DNA of 32,677 nt from JBOHDX01 sp050700835 (GTDB lineage Bacteria > Actinomycetota > Actinomycetes > Propionibacteriales > Nocardioidaceae). The first letter of the stretch is position 1. The number at the start of each line of letters is the position of its first letter. Under the pieces are notes generated by a model, which searched no databases, was not told where the DNA came from, and saw only the letters and a program-made list of their open reading frames with translations. This document shows, in pieces, positions 1-10,804 of the stretch. The position numbers and the translations under genes were made by a program. The stretch spans positions 1 through 32,677 of the forward strand of contig JBOHDX010000060.1 in NCBI GenBank assembly GCA_050700835.1. The letters are read 5' to 3'.

Positions 1-174
1 GCCGCGATCGACGAGCAGGCCCACTCGCTGGAAGGCCTGCTGGAGATGTACGCCCAGGACGAGGCGCGGGGCCACGAAGAGATGCCCTATCCGCCGGACT
101 ATCCGAAGATGCCGGGCGAACCGTCCCGAGTCCAGCCGAGCCGCGCCCGTCCCGCGACCAGCAGCGACGCCTGA
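1..174 (+). CDS. C-terminal end of LigD-type polymerase/primase domain protein (partial)
   Basis: The reading frame is open from base 1 and ends at TGA 172-174, leaving the last 57 residues. The tail contains PYPPDYPKMPGEPSRVQPSR, which I recognise as the conserved C-terminal end of the actinobacterial LigD polymerase (archaeo-eukaryotic primase-like) domain of bacterial non-homologous end joining. In that pathway the enzyme adds or fills in nucleotides at double-strand break ends before ligation by an ATP-dependent ligase. The catalytic residues lie left of the window, so activity cannot be judged. Whether this is a stand-alone polymerase or the end of a fused LigD cannot be seen. A stand-alone ATP-dependent ligase occurs at 10.8-11.9 kb. 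Family assignment rests on this one motif block. Confidence 0.75.
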   Translation, partial: AAIDEQAHSLEGLLEMYAQDEARGHEEMPYPPDYPKMPGEPSRVQPSRARPATSSDA

Positions 175-210
175 GTGTGAGGATCGCGTTCGCGTCTGCC
201 TTGCGCGCGG

Positions 211-328
211 GCGCGCGAGGCGAAACCTCCCGGGGCGCTGATCCGACAGTTGCGCAACCTGGTTCCGGTGTGTGCGCGAGTCGAAGCCTCCCCGGGGCGC
301 CGATCCGACAGTTGCGCACCTCGGTTCG
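211..328. repeat. Two tandem ~57-bp direct repeats upstream of the HNH gene
   Basis: Two imperfect copies lie at about 211-267 and 272-328, offset by 61-62 bp. They share the 17-bp identical core GATCCGACAGTTGCGCA (240-256 and 302-318), preceded in each by a cctccc(c)ggggcgc block. An inverted copy of CCGACAGTT occurs at 397-405, just before the HNH start. The repeats fill most of the 254-bp gap between the LigD end and the HNH gene; no other gene is seen there. Function is unknown: they could be regulatory, or a scar or target of HNH-linked mobility. Confidence 0.7.
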
Positions 329-415
329 AAATTCGATCGAAAGGGGTGGCCCTCCAAGGGCGTAGATCGTCGCGATTCGCCTTGTGGGTAAGGGGAAACT
401 GTCGGTGGGGACGCC

Positions 416-421
416 TACAGT
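416..421 (+). promoter_or_regulatory. -10-like TACAGT for leaderless HNH transcript
   Basis: TACAGT fits the actinobacterial -10 pattern TANNNT. The in-frame GTG at 429 begins 7 nt after it, as expected when transcription starts on the start codon. No convincing -35 is visible. Confidence 0.4.
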
Positions 422-428
422 CACTGGT

Positions 429-2036
429 GTGAAGGACAACGACGACACCGCCGAACCGGCCTCGGATCTGCCGATGCCGGAGTTCGTTGACGCCGCGGCG
501 ATGGAGCTAGTGGCCCGGCTGTTCACCAGCTCCATCCATGACTTGGACGCGGCCGCCACGCTGGATCTGATCATGGCTGGCAAGCGGCTGACGGCAATGA
601 GTGAGGCCCGATTGATAGACGTCGCCGCCCACTTCGCCGACCTTCACCCGGCGCAGTCGTTGGACCACCGGCCCGGGCACGACGGCACTGAGCGCGACAG
701 CGGCAGCACCGGCGGCGACACCGACTACAACCACAGCGCCGACGACAGCCACGGCACTGACGCCAACCACGGCGCCGGCGGCGCCGACGACGCCGACGAC
801 GCCGCGTACGAGCAAGTCGAGGGAGAGGCGTTCGAGGACGAGGATGTGTACGGCCGGTGGGTCGGGGGCCACGAGAAGCCGCCGCCCGCGGCGGAGCGGG
901 TGATTCGTCCAGGCGGAGTCGGGACACCGACCGTCACCGAGTTCACGCCGGCCCAACTCGGACCGATCCTGCGAGTGTCAACGCTGTCCGCGCGCTTCTG
1001 GCTGGCCGACGCGCTCGACCTGCGGCATCGCCTGCCGAGGATCTACGCCTTGGTGGCCGCCGGAAGCGTGGACGCTTTCCGTGCCAGGTTGGTGGCGCAG
1101 GCGACCCGCAAGCTCACCCTTGCCCAAGCCCGGATGGTTGAGGAACGGGTGATCGGTCGAATGGACAAGGTCACGACGGTCAACCTCAAACGACTCGTCG
1201 ACACCGAGGTGCTGCAGGTCGACCCGGCCGCGGCGGACGCCGAACGCGAGCTGGCAAGGCGGGCGCTCCAGGTCGGAATCAGCCCGGGCGACGACGGTGT
1301 CGGCGACCTGTGGTCCAGGTGCGACAACCACACCCTGGCTCGGATCGACCAACGGCTGACCACGGTGGCCGGCTGGCTCGCCGAAACCGGTGACGCGAGC
1401 CCAGCCCGGCTGCGACGAGTCACTGCGCTCGGTCTCCTTGCCGACCCCGGCGCTGTCGCCGCTCTGTGGCAACAGGTTCAAGCCACCCGTACCCATCGCC
1501 AGGACGGGGATCCGGCCGAATCGGTCCGGTCCAGCGGTGCGTTGCCGGCGACCGTGTTGTACGTCCACCTTCGTCCCGGCCCCGACGGGCAGCCGCGTTT
1601 CGAGGTCGAACGTTCGGGCCAGATCCCGGCCGCGGCGCTGACGCCTGACTGGGCGCGCAATCTGCTCGGGCACAGCCACGTCACGATCCGCCCCGTGCTC
1701 GACCTGGCAGTGGTGCCACCGACCGACGCCTACGTGCCGACGCCGACGCAACGCGAGGCGTTGCACCTGCTGCATGGGTCCTGCTACTTCCCGTTCTGCC
1801 ACCAGACCTCGCGGGGGACCGACGCCGATCACCTGATGCCGGCACCCCGCGGGCCCACCACGATGTCCAACTTGGGACCCGCCGACCGGCACCACCATCG
1901 CTGCAAGACCCACGCACCCGGCTGGCAGGTCAGCCAGCCCTTCCTGGGCCTGTTCGTCTGGCGATCACCGACCGGACACCACTACGTCGTCACCTCGCTC
2001 GGCACGACGTCCCTCGGACGCACCAACGCGGGCTGA
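429..2036 (+). CDS. DUF222/13E12-family HNH endonuclease-domain protein
   Basis: This is a 535-aa protein of the actinobacterial 13E12 (DUF222 plus HNH) family. The middle carries the helical DUF222 region, including ALDLRHRLPRIYALV. The C-terminus has an HNH nuclease core: C..C in CYFPFCHQ, then TDADHLMPAPRGPTTMSN and HHHRCKTHAPGW, giving the zinc cysteines, the DxDH active-site segment, the Asn and the closing His. An Asp/Ala/Gly/His-rich linker lies between the N-terminal helices and DUF222. I prefer GTG 429 to GTG 384 because 429 follows a -10-like TACAGT by 7 nt, while 384 has neither a ribosome site nor a -10. The upstream extension contains VGTPTVT, which recurs inside the protein before DUF222. 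Family members are often multicopy and poorly characterised; DNA cleavage or homing is inferred. Confidence 0.85.
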   Translation: MKDNDDTAEPASDLPMPEFVDAAAMELVARLFTSSIHDLDAAATLDLIMAGKRLTAMSEARLIDVAAHFADLHPAQSLDHRPGHDGTERDSGSTGGDTDYNHSADDSHGTDANHGAGGADDADDAAYEQVEGEAFEDEDVYGRWVGGHEKPPPAAERVIRPGGVGTPTVTEFTPAQLGPILRVSTLSARFWLADALDLRHRLPRIYALVAAGSVDAFRARLVAQATRKLTLAQARMVEERVIGRMDKVTTVNLKRLVDTEVLQVDPAAADAERELARRALQVGISPGDDGVGDLWSRCDNHTLARIDQRLTTVAGWLAETGDASPARLRRVTALGLLADPGAVAALWQQVQATRTHRQDGDPAESVRSSGALPATVLYVHLRPGPDGQPRFEVERSGQIPAAALTPDWARNLLGHSHVTIRPVLDLAVVPPTDAYVPTPTQREALHLLHGSCYFPFCHQTSRGTDADHLMPAPRGPTTMSNLGPADRHHHRCKTHAPGWQVSQPFLGLFVWRSPTGHHYVVTSLGTTSLGRTNAG

Positions 2037-2051
2037 CTCATCGCGGTCGTG

Positions 2052-2072
2052 ACCGGTTCGCCGTCAACCGGT
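2052..2072. terminator. Hairpin between convergent HNH and PLD genes
   Basis: A perfect 7-bp inverted repeat, ACCGGTT (2052-2058) and AACCGGT (2066-2072), with a 7-nt loop starts 16 nt after the HNH stop, in the 104-bp gap between two converging genes. There is no U tract, so a bidirectional intrinsic terminator is plausible but weak. Confidence 0.35.
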
Positions 2073-2140
2073 GGCGGCTGCAGGTCTGCAAACGCGGGAG
2101 GACTCCGTCGACGCACCGGGGCTCGACGTCGCAAGCGAGA

Positions 2141-3745
2141 TCAGAAGCGTCGCGTCCCGCGGGTACGCCGGTGCCGGCCGTCCGGGTCGAACAACGTGGC
2201 GTACACCGGCTCGGCCCACAGTTGCTGCGTGCGCGTCACCGGGTCGGGGTCGTGGCGGCGTACCTGCCCCGGTGGCCGCGGCCCGGTGCGTCCGGACCGG
2301 TGCCAGGCGTCGAGAGCCGCCGCGGCATCGGTCCACGCCGCGAACGCCTCCTCCGGGTCGAGCAGGGTGGGGTCGGCGGGCTCACGGCCGAGGTGCTCAG
2401 CCCACAGCTGCAGCCGCAGCTCGCGCGGCAACCTGCGCGCCCCGTCGCCGCGCCCGTCCAGATGGAGCGGCGCACGGTCATCGTGCTCGGAGTCGACGAC
2501 CGCGCAGGTGGCTTCGCTGTCGCTGGTCCACGACCGACGGTTGAAGTTGCCAGAGCCGCAGGTGAACCACACGTCGTCGATGATGCAGACCTTCGCGTGC
2601 ACATAGATCGGCGTACCAGCGGCGTTCTCGATGTCGAACACGCCCACCCGGTTGGGCGCGGCCTGCCGCAGCAGGCGCAGTGCACGGATCTGGCCGATCC
2701 GGTTGGGGGGCCCGGTGACTCGTCCGTCCGCATCGGGGTAGCGGGGAAGCACCGCGATGAACCGCAGCCGCGGCGAGCCAGTCAAGGCGTCGGCGATGCC
2801 CTGCGCCACCTCATCGGACCAGAGGTACTGGTCCTCGACGTAGATCAACGACTGCGCCAGCCCGAACGCCTTCTGGTACGCCCGGGCGATGCTGCGTTCA
2901 CCATGCGGCGCGAACGGGAACTTGGGTCTCTTCGCGTTGTACGTCCTCAGCACCTGGACGTGGTGCGGGCCGGCCTTCGGCGGGTCCTCGGGCTGCTCCG
3001 GCAACGGCTTGGGGTGTCGCGGCATGTCGGCCCGTCGCTGCATCAGCATCCGGTACGGCGTCCGCCTGTCCAGTGGGGTCGGGTCGTCCCAACGCTCGGT
3101 GAAGGTGCGCAGCACGTCGCCGACGACGGGACCCCGAAGCTCGAGGGTGGCGTCATGCCACGGCGCTCTCGGCCGGTAGCGCGGATCCATCGGCTGCTGC
3201 TGTGGATCGCCCTCGTGCCGGGCGTCGTCGCGACGCCCGTGACAGAGGTCGATGCCCCCGACGAACGCGATGTCGCGGTCGGGGCGATCGCGGTGCCGGA
3301 TGAGGAAGATCTTCTGATGATGGGAGCCGAACCGGCGTACCCGCTGGTCGAGCAGCACCTCCGCCCCTGCCTCGTTGAGTTCGGTGCCTAGCCGCTGGCT
3401 CTGCTGCGCGCTGAAGCTGAGGACGTCGGAGTGGGACCGCCACATCAGCGCGCGCACCTCGACGCCCCGCTGTGCCACCTCGGTCAGTGCCTCGCACACG
3501 GTGGGACCGCCCGGCAGCAGCAGTTGGTCGGCGTCACCACGCCAGTCGGTGAAGAAGACCCGGTCACCGGTCCGCAGTGCGGTCAGCTCCTCGTGCAACC
3601 GGCGGAAGTACGTCGCGCCGTGCACGAGAGGGCGCACCAGGTTCCCGTCGGACCAGCCCTGACCCCCAGGCCCGTCGATGGTCGTGGCCGGGTTGTCCCG
3701 CTCGGCAGGACTCAGGAACCACCTACTGGGTGCGTCGTCAGGCAT
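2141..3745 (-). CDS. Phospholipase D-like (two-HKD) protein
   Basis: A 534-aa protein with the two-lobed phospholipase D layout. The second catalytic motif is canonical: H383-A-K385 followed by D390, then the SGNFNRRSW block with N400. The first motif, near residues 142-145 (SHHQKIFLIR), has H143 and K145, but the usual Asp five residues after Lys is Arg150; D153 and D158 lie nearby and GGIDL follows. No signal peptide or membrane segment is visible, so it is probably cytosolic. PLD-fold enzymes hydrolyse or transfer phosphodiester bonds; the substrate here is unknown. ATG 3745 is chosen because the sequence then reads into the first conserved block. It lies downstream of treZ on the same strand, separated by 187 bp with an inverted repeat, so co-transcription is uncertain. 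Confidence 0.85.
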   Translation of the reverse strand: MPDDAPSRWFLSPAERDNPATTIDGPGGQGWSDGNLVRPLVHGATYFRRLHEELTALRTGDRVFFTDWRGDADQLLLPGGPTVCEALTEVAQRGVEVRALMWRSHSDVLSFSAQQSQRLGTELNEAGAEVLLDQRVRRFGSHHQKIFLIRHRDRPDRDIAFVGGIDLCHGRRDDARHEGDPQQQPMDPRYRPRAPWHDATLELRGPVVGDVLRTFTERWDDPTPLDRRTPYRMLMQRRADMPRHPKPLPEQPEDPPKAGPHHVQVLRTYNAKRPKFPFAPHGERSIARAYQKAFGLAQSLIYVEDQYLWSDEVAQGIADALTGSPRLRFIAVLPRYPDADGRVTGPPNRIGQIRALRLLRQAAPNRVGVFDIENAAGTPIYVHAKVCIIDDVWFTCGSGNFNRRSWTSDSEATCAVVDSEHDDRAPLHLDGRGDGARRLPRELRLQLWAEHLGREPADPTLLDPEEAFAAWTDAAAALDAWHRSGRTGPRPPGQVRRHDPDPVTRTQQLWAEPVYATLFDPDGRHRRTRGTRRF

Positions 3746-3821
3746 GGACCCAGTCTCGGGGATTCCGCCGACGCCGCATCCTGACCGGCCGGTGCGGCGG
3801 CCGGTCGGCCCCGCGACTGGG

Positions 3822-3879
3822 ATGTTGCGCGCATCTGCACGAGAGAGCCGACCGCAGCGGGTGCCGATATGCGCAACAT
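3822..3879. repeat. Intergenic inverted repeat between treZ and the PLD gene
   Basis: ATGTTGCGC (3822-3830) is exactly complementary to GCGCAACAT (3871-3879). Extending inward, the 17-nt arms match at about 14 positions, with roughly 24 nt between them. On the minus strand it follows treZ and precedes the PLD gene. It could be a processing or termination structure, a regulator site or a dispersed repeat. A second short GC hairpin (3784-3790 with 3799-3805) lies nearer the PLD start. Confidence 0.5.
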
Positions 3880-3932
3880 TCGAGCCGAGGGGCCCCGGCG
3901 CCGACCGCGGCCATCCACGTCAGCCCAGAACG

Positions 3933-5708
3933 TCAGCCGAGAACAACGGCCGAGCGAGCCGGCAGGAACGCGGTCGAGGACGTCGCGTCCCATTGGGTGC
4001 CCGGCTCGTCCCAGGCGAGCAGCACACGCATCGGCCCGGCTGAGCAGCCGATCGCCGCGGGTTCGTCTCCGAGGTTGGCGACCACCAGCCCGCTGCCCCG
4101 TTCGACCAGGACCGTGCGTGCCTCGGCGTCCTGGCGCACCACGACGCGGTCCAGGCGCGGGTCGCGCAGGTCAGGTCGGACTCGTCGCAACGCGATCAGG
4201 TCGTGGTACCACCGCAGCAACCTGGCGTGCGGCTCGCGGGCCAGTTCCTCCCACTTCAGGCGTGACCGGTTGAACGTCTCGATGGACTGCGGGTCGGGTA
4301 CGTCGGCGGCGTTCCAGCCGTGGTCGGCGAACTCCTGACGGCGCCCCCGGCGAACCGCCTGGGCGAGCGCGGGGTCGGGGTGGTCGGTGAAGTACTGCCA
4401 GGGTGTAGAGGCACCCCACTCCTCTCCCATGAACAGCATCGGCGTGAACGGCGAGCAGAGCAGCAGCGCGGCCCCGACGGCCAGCAGCCCCGGGTCGACG
4501 TGGGCGGAGAGGCGGTCGCCGAGGGCGCGGTTGCCCACTTGGTCGTGCGTCTGCAGGGACGCCACGAAGCGCCAGCCGGGTGTGGTGGCGACGTCGACGG
4601 CCCGTCCGTGCGCGCGGCCGCGGAACGACGACCACGTCCCGTCGTGGAAGTACGCCTTGGTGAGCACCTTGCTGAGGGCAAGTGGGTCGGTGAAGTCGGC
4701 GTAGTAGCCGAACGTCTCGCCGGTCAGCAACACGTGCAGGGCGTGGTGCACGTCGTCGTCCCACGCGCCGTGCAAACCCGACCCGCCCGCTTCGCGCGGT
4801 GTGACCGTGCGGGGGTCGTTGCGGTCCGACTCCGCGATCAGCCAGAGTGGACGCGAGAGACGGGCGGCCAGGGCGTCGATCCCGGCGGACAGCTGCTCCA
4901 GCAGGGGAGTGGCCCGGTCGTCCCGCAACGCGTGCACGGCGTCGAGCCGCAGGGCGTCGACGTGGAAGTCGCGGAACCACAGCACCGCGTTGTCCACGAT
5001 AAAGCGTCGGACCTCGTCGCTGCCCGCGTCGTCGAGGTTCATCGCCGGGCCCCAAGGCGTCGTGTGCTGCTCGGTGTAGTAGGGCCCGAAGACCTCCAGG
5101 TGATCCCCCGCCGGCCCGAGGTGGTTATAGACCACGTCGAGGCAGACGCCGAGACCACGCTGGTGACAGGCGTCGACGAACCGCTGGAACGCGTACGGTC
5201 CGCCGTACGGCTCGTGGACGGCATACAACCCGACACCGTCGTAGCCCCACCCGTGCTGGCCCGGGAAGCTGGCCAGCGGAAGAACCTCGACGAGGTCCAC
5301 GCCGAGGTCGACAAGGTGATCCAGGCGGTCGATCGCGGCGTCCAACGTGCCGTCCGGGGTGAACGTGCCGATGTGCAGCTCGTAGATGACCGCCCCGGGC
5401 AGGGAGACACCGCGCCAGTCGGTGTCGGTCCACGGGTACGCCGTGAGGTCGACCAGCTCGGCGGGGCCACCGGGACCGTCGGGCATTCGCAGCGCCCGCG
5501 GATCCGCCCACGCCTCGCCGCCGTCGACGGCGACCCGGTACCGGGTACCAGGCGGAGTGTCGGCGAGGTCGACGAACCACCAGCCCTCGTCGCCCGGAGC
5601 GGGGTCGCGTTGCAGGTCGACGGTCCGGTCGTCCAACCGCAACGTCACAGAGCCGGCCGCGTTGGGCGCCCAGACGCGGAAGCGACGGTCGGCTGGCAGC
5701 CCGGTCAT
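3933..5708 (-). CDS. treZ: Malto-oligosyltrehalose trehalohydrolase (TreZ)
   Basis: A 591-aa GH13 enzyme that releases trehalose from maltooligosyl-trehalose, the last step of the TreY-TreZ pathway in the cytosol. The N-terminus (about residues 9-90) is a beta-sandwich domain starting RFRVWAPNAA. The barrel shows region I DVVYNH (191-196), region II DALRLDAVHA with nucleophile D256, region III LIAESDRNDP with acid E293, and region IV QTHDQVGNRALGDRL. The ATG at 5708 overlaps the treY stop as ATGA, and the family N-terminus MTGLPADRRFRVW begins exactly there, so translation is coupled. The frame stays open 30 codons further upstream, but that stretch is the treY coding end. Order treX-treY-treZ makes the identification secure. 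Confidence 0.96.
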   Translation of the reverse strand: MTGLPADRRFRVWAPNAAGSVTLRLDDRTVDLQRDPAPGDEGWWFVDLADTPPGTRYRVAVDGGEAWADPRALRMPDGPGGPAELVDLTAYPWTDTDWRGVSLPGAVIYELHIGTFTPDGTLDAAIDRLDHLVDLGVDLVEVLPLASFPGQHGWGYDGVGLYAVHEPYGGPYAFQRFVDACHQRGLGVCLDVVYNHLGPAGDHLEVFGPYYTEQHTTPWGPAMNLDDAGSDEVRRFIVDNAVLWFRDFHVDALRLDAVHALRDDRATPLLEQLSAGIDALAARLSRPLWLIAESDRNDPRTVTPREAGGSGLHGAWDDDVHHALHVLLTGETFGYYADFTDPLALSKVLTKAYFHDGTWSSFRGRAHGRAVDVATTPGWRFVASLQTHDQVGNRALGDRLSAHVDPGLLAVGAALLLCSPFTPMLFMGEEWGASTPWQYFTDHPDPALAQAVRRGRRQEFADHGWNAADVPDPQSIETFNRSRLKWEELAREPHARLLRWYHDLIALRRVRPDLRDPRLDRVVVRQDAEARTVLVERGSGLVVANLGDEPAAIGCSAGPMRVLLAWDEPGTQWDATSSTAFLPARSAVVLG

Positions 5709-8069
5709 CCGCGCACCAGCAGGCTCACCGGCAACACCGCGAACAGGGACGCCAACCGCACCTCGCCGTGGTGGGGAGCGCCGGTGAGCTCGTCGCACCA
5801 GCGGCCGTCAGGCAGTGTGACGGTCCGGTCCTGCCAGCCCCCCGCGGCCGCGAGGGCCTGCGGGAGCCGGACGGCGGCGACGAGGACCCGGCCGCCCCGC
5901 ACGAACCCGACGAGGTGCTGGTTCCGCCACGGCACGTGGTCGCCGGCGAACGCCCCCGGGATCCGCCGCCGCAGCCGCAGTGCCCGCGACGTCACCAGCA
6001 GCTTCGCGTCGGCCAGGTCGGCCGGCGCCATGCCCGCGTCGAGACGCTCGAGCCGTTCGGCGAGGTACCGGTGGTCCACCGGTCGGCGGTTGTCGGGGTC
6101 GACGAGGGTCCGGCTGAGCGACTCGCACCCCTGATAGACGTCCGGGACACCCGGCATCGTGAGCTGGGCCAGCTTGGTCCCGAGCACCACCGCACGTTCG
6201 GCCGGCTCGGTGTGCCGGACCAGGGAGCAGACCGCGTCGCGGATCTCGCCGGCCGCGACACCGGCCCGGGCCAGGCCGAGGACCCGCTGCTCGTAGTCCT
6301 CGTCGGGCTTCGTCCACGAGGTGCGTTGCTTGGCCTCGCGCAGTGCCTTGCGCAGATAGCCGCTCACCCGTGCTTCGTCGAGCGGCCACGCACCCAGCAG
6401 GGTCTGGAACACGAGGTAGGCGGCGGGCTCGTCGACGCCGGCGAGTCCGGCGGCGCCGCGTACGACCTGCCACGCCTCGTCCCACGCGTCAGGATCCTCC
6501 GCCGCCGCGAGCAGCTGCGCGCGTACGTCCTCGCTCCGCTTGGTGTCGTGGGTCGACAGCGTCGACATCCCGTACGGATGATGCTCGGCCTGCCGCACTG
6601 CCCACCGGTGCAGGTGATCGGCGCCGGCCCGGTCGAACGCGTCGAGGTCGCCTCCGACCTCGTTGAGCGCGACCAGCCGGTTCATCCGGTAGAACGCAGT
6701 GTCCTCGACCCCCTTGGCCAGCACCGGCCCGCAGGTCTGCTGGAAGCGGGTGACGAGCTCGGCCAGCGGCTGCGACTGCCCTGCCCGCTCGTGGTCGGTG
6801 AGGAGCGCGGTCCACCATCCCACGGCGACAGACAGGTCGGGTCGTCGCGCCGCTGCGATCGCGCGTGCGCGTGACATCGGGTCAAGGGCACCAGGCGCTG
6901 GACACTCGCCGGGGCGTACGTAGGCGCGATAGACGTCGAACGCCGCCAACAGCTCGATCAGGGCGTCCCGCCGTGCCGGCGGATCGGGCACCGATCCGGT
7001 GTCGAGCTCGTCGACGACCCGAGTGACGACCCGCAGCAGGCGGTCGACCTCTGGGGCCAGCAGCTGCTCGGCGGCGGCGCGTTTGCCCTGCTCCTCGACG
7101 ACGGATGCGGGCCTGTCGCCGCCCAGACCGGTCCACAATCGGGTCAGCTCGTCACCGGTCGGTGGCAGCCATGCCGACTGGACCGCACGGATCGCGTCGT
7201 ACCCGGTGGTGCCGGCGCAGTCCCAGGCCGTCGGCAGCTGTTCGTCGAGGGACAGGATCTTCTCCGCCACGACCCAGGCACCGTCGGTGGCCTCGGCGAG
7301 ACGGCGGAGGTACTCCTGCGGGTCGGCCAACCCGTCCGGATGGTCGATCCTGAACCCGTCGAGAACACCGCGCCGGTGCAGGTCAAGCAACAGCGCATGG
7401 CTGGCGGCGAAGACGTCGGCATCCTCGACCCGGATGGCGACCAGTGTGTCGACGTCGAAGAACCGGCGGTAGTTGAGCACCTTCGCCTTGTCCCGCCACG
7501 GCGCCAGGAGCCAATGCTGTCGCTCGAGCACCGCCGCGACCTCCTTGCCGCCGGTCCCGGGGGCCACCGGCAGCACCTGGTCGCCGAGCAGAACCACCTG
7601 TTCCCCGTCGTGCGAGCCCAGCCTGAGCTCGCCGCCGGCGATGGCGGACTCGACGTCACCGGACACCACGGGCAAGCCGAAGCGCCCACCCTGGGCCTCC
7701 CAGTCGACGTCGAACCAGTGCGCGGTCGGCGCCTTCCGCCCCAGCCGCAGCGTCTGCCACAGCTGCCGGTTCAGGTACGCCGGGGTGGGCAACGCCATGT
7801 GGTTGGGCACCACATCGACGACGAGGCCCAGGCCATTCCGGTGGGCCTCGTCAGCCAGGGCGACCAGCGCCCCCTCACCGCCCAGGTCGGGCGCGATCCG
7901 GCTGTGGTCGACCACGTCGTACCCGTGCGCCGAGCCAGGCGTCGCCTGCAGGACGGGGGACAGGTACAGATGCGACACGCCGAGCCGGGACAGGTACCCC
8001 ACCACGGCGGCCGCCGCGGCGAAGCCGAACCCGCGGTGCAGCTGCAACCGATAGGTCGAGTGCGGAGCG

Positions 8070-8077
<8 letters not shown>
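5705..8077 (-). CDS. treY: Malto-oligosyltrehalose synthase (TreY)
   Basis: A 790-aa GH13 enzyme that isomerises the reducing-end alpha-1,4 linkage of a maltodextrin to alpha,alpha-1,1, giving maltooligosyl-trehalose for TreZ. It opens with the typical STYRLQLHRGFGF. It shows DVVPNHMALP (region I), GFRIDHPDGLADP (region II, with the Asp nucleophile), VVAEKILSLDEQLP (region III, with Glu) and STHDTKRSEDVRAQL (region IV). GTG 8077 is preferred: it precedes the conserved N-terminus and overlaps the treX stop within GTGGGTGA. Upstream codons in this frame lie antisense to treX-coded residues and look arbitrary. The 3' end overlaps treZ by 4 nt. Confidence 0.95.
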
Positions 8078-10166
<2,089 letters not shown>

Positions 10167-10220
10167 CGTGCTCCTTCGCTGGGTTCTGTGGGGGAGGCCG
10201 GTGCCTCGGTCGGGGAGGGT

Positions 10221-10751
10221 TCAGATCAGGCTCGCACCCTCGCCGCCGCCGCTGGACTGCTCGTCGAACGTCTCGTGCTCGAGCAGGTGCAGGGTCGGCA
10301 CGTTGAGCTTGCGCCGCGCCCGCGAGGTCCAGTCCACGTGGAAGAACTCCGCGACGACGTGTGGCCTGGTCAGGATGATCGCCTCGGCGGCGCCGTGCTC
10401 GGCGACGGCGTCGGCGAGGGCCGTGATCGGGTCGCGGTGGGTCGGTGCGCCGTCCGCCTCACGCCCGTCGGCCACCAGCAGGGCGACGCTGGTGGCGATC
10501 GCCTTGCCGGCGACCTTCTCCAGCTGCGCTTGAGCGGCGTCGATCTGCTCGGCGTCGACGGTGTTGAGTGGGGACACCATCTCGTGTCCGGCCACCGCCC
10601 CGAACGATGCCTCCATGCGGGCCGCGGCGTCGTCCACCGGGATCAGCAGGTGATAGCGCACCGGCTCCTCGATCGACTCGTGCAGGCTCGTGACCTGGCT
10701 GGCGTCGAGCTCGGTCAGGGGCCGCTCGATCAACAGCACCACGTCGTACAT
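10221..10751 (-). CDS. Universal-stress-like alpha/beta protein of unknown function
   Basis: A 176-aa soluble protein. Beta strands MYDVVLLIE, YHLLIPV, ATSVALLVADG, AEAIILTRPH and VPTLHLLEH alternate with helices, giving a Rossmann-like pattern similar to two-strand-layer stress proteins. The segment EAIILTRPHVVAEFFHVDW resembles a conserved actinobacterial family that I know only as hypothetical. A GGAGAGGA ribosome site precedes ATG 10751. It sits 53 bp after the DNA ligase gene and 54 bp before treX on the same strand. No ATP-binding glycine motif could be assigned, so nucleotide binding is not claimed. Confidence 0.75.
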   Translation of the reverse strand: MYDVVLLIERPLTELDASQVTSLHESIEEPVRYHLLIPVDDAAARMEASFGAVAGHEMVSPLNTVDAEQIDAAQAQLEKVAGKAIATSVALLVADGREADGAPTHRDPITALADAVAEHGAAEAIILTRPHVVAEFFHVDWTSRARRKLNVPTLHLLEHETFDEQSSGGGEGASLI

Positions 10752-10804
10752 CGGGCGGTCCTCTCCGGTTCGGCTCGGTGTGCGGGTCCGGCGTCAGGAA
10801 GACC

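Noticed and set aside
978..1913. A 311-codon minus-strand frame opposite the HNH gene
   Set aside because: The plus strand has the DUF222 region and the HNH motif; the minus reading has no motif.
5709..5798. N-terminal extension of TreZ by 30 residues
   Set aside because: The extension is Arg/Pro-rich and overlaps treY coding sequence; ATG 5708 has the ATGA coupling and the family N-terminus.
4320..6134. A 604-codon plus-strand frame opposite treZ and treY
   Set aside because: Antisense shadow of two well-supported trehalose genes; no start signals or recognisable domains.
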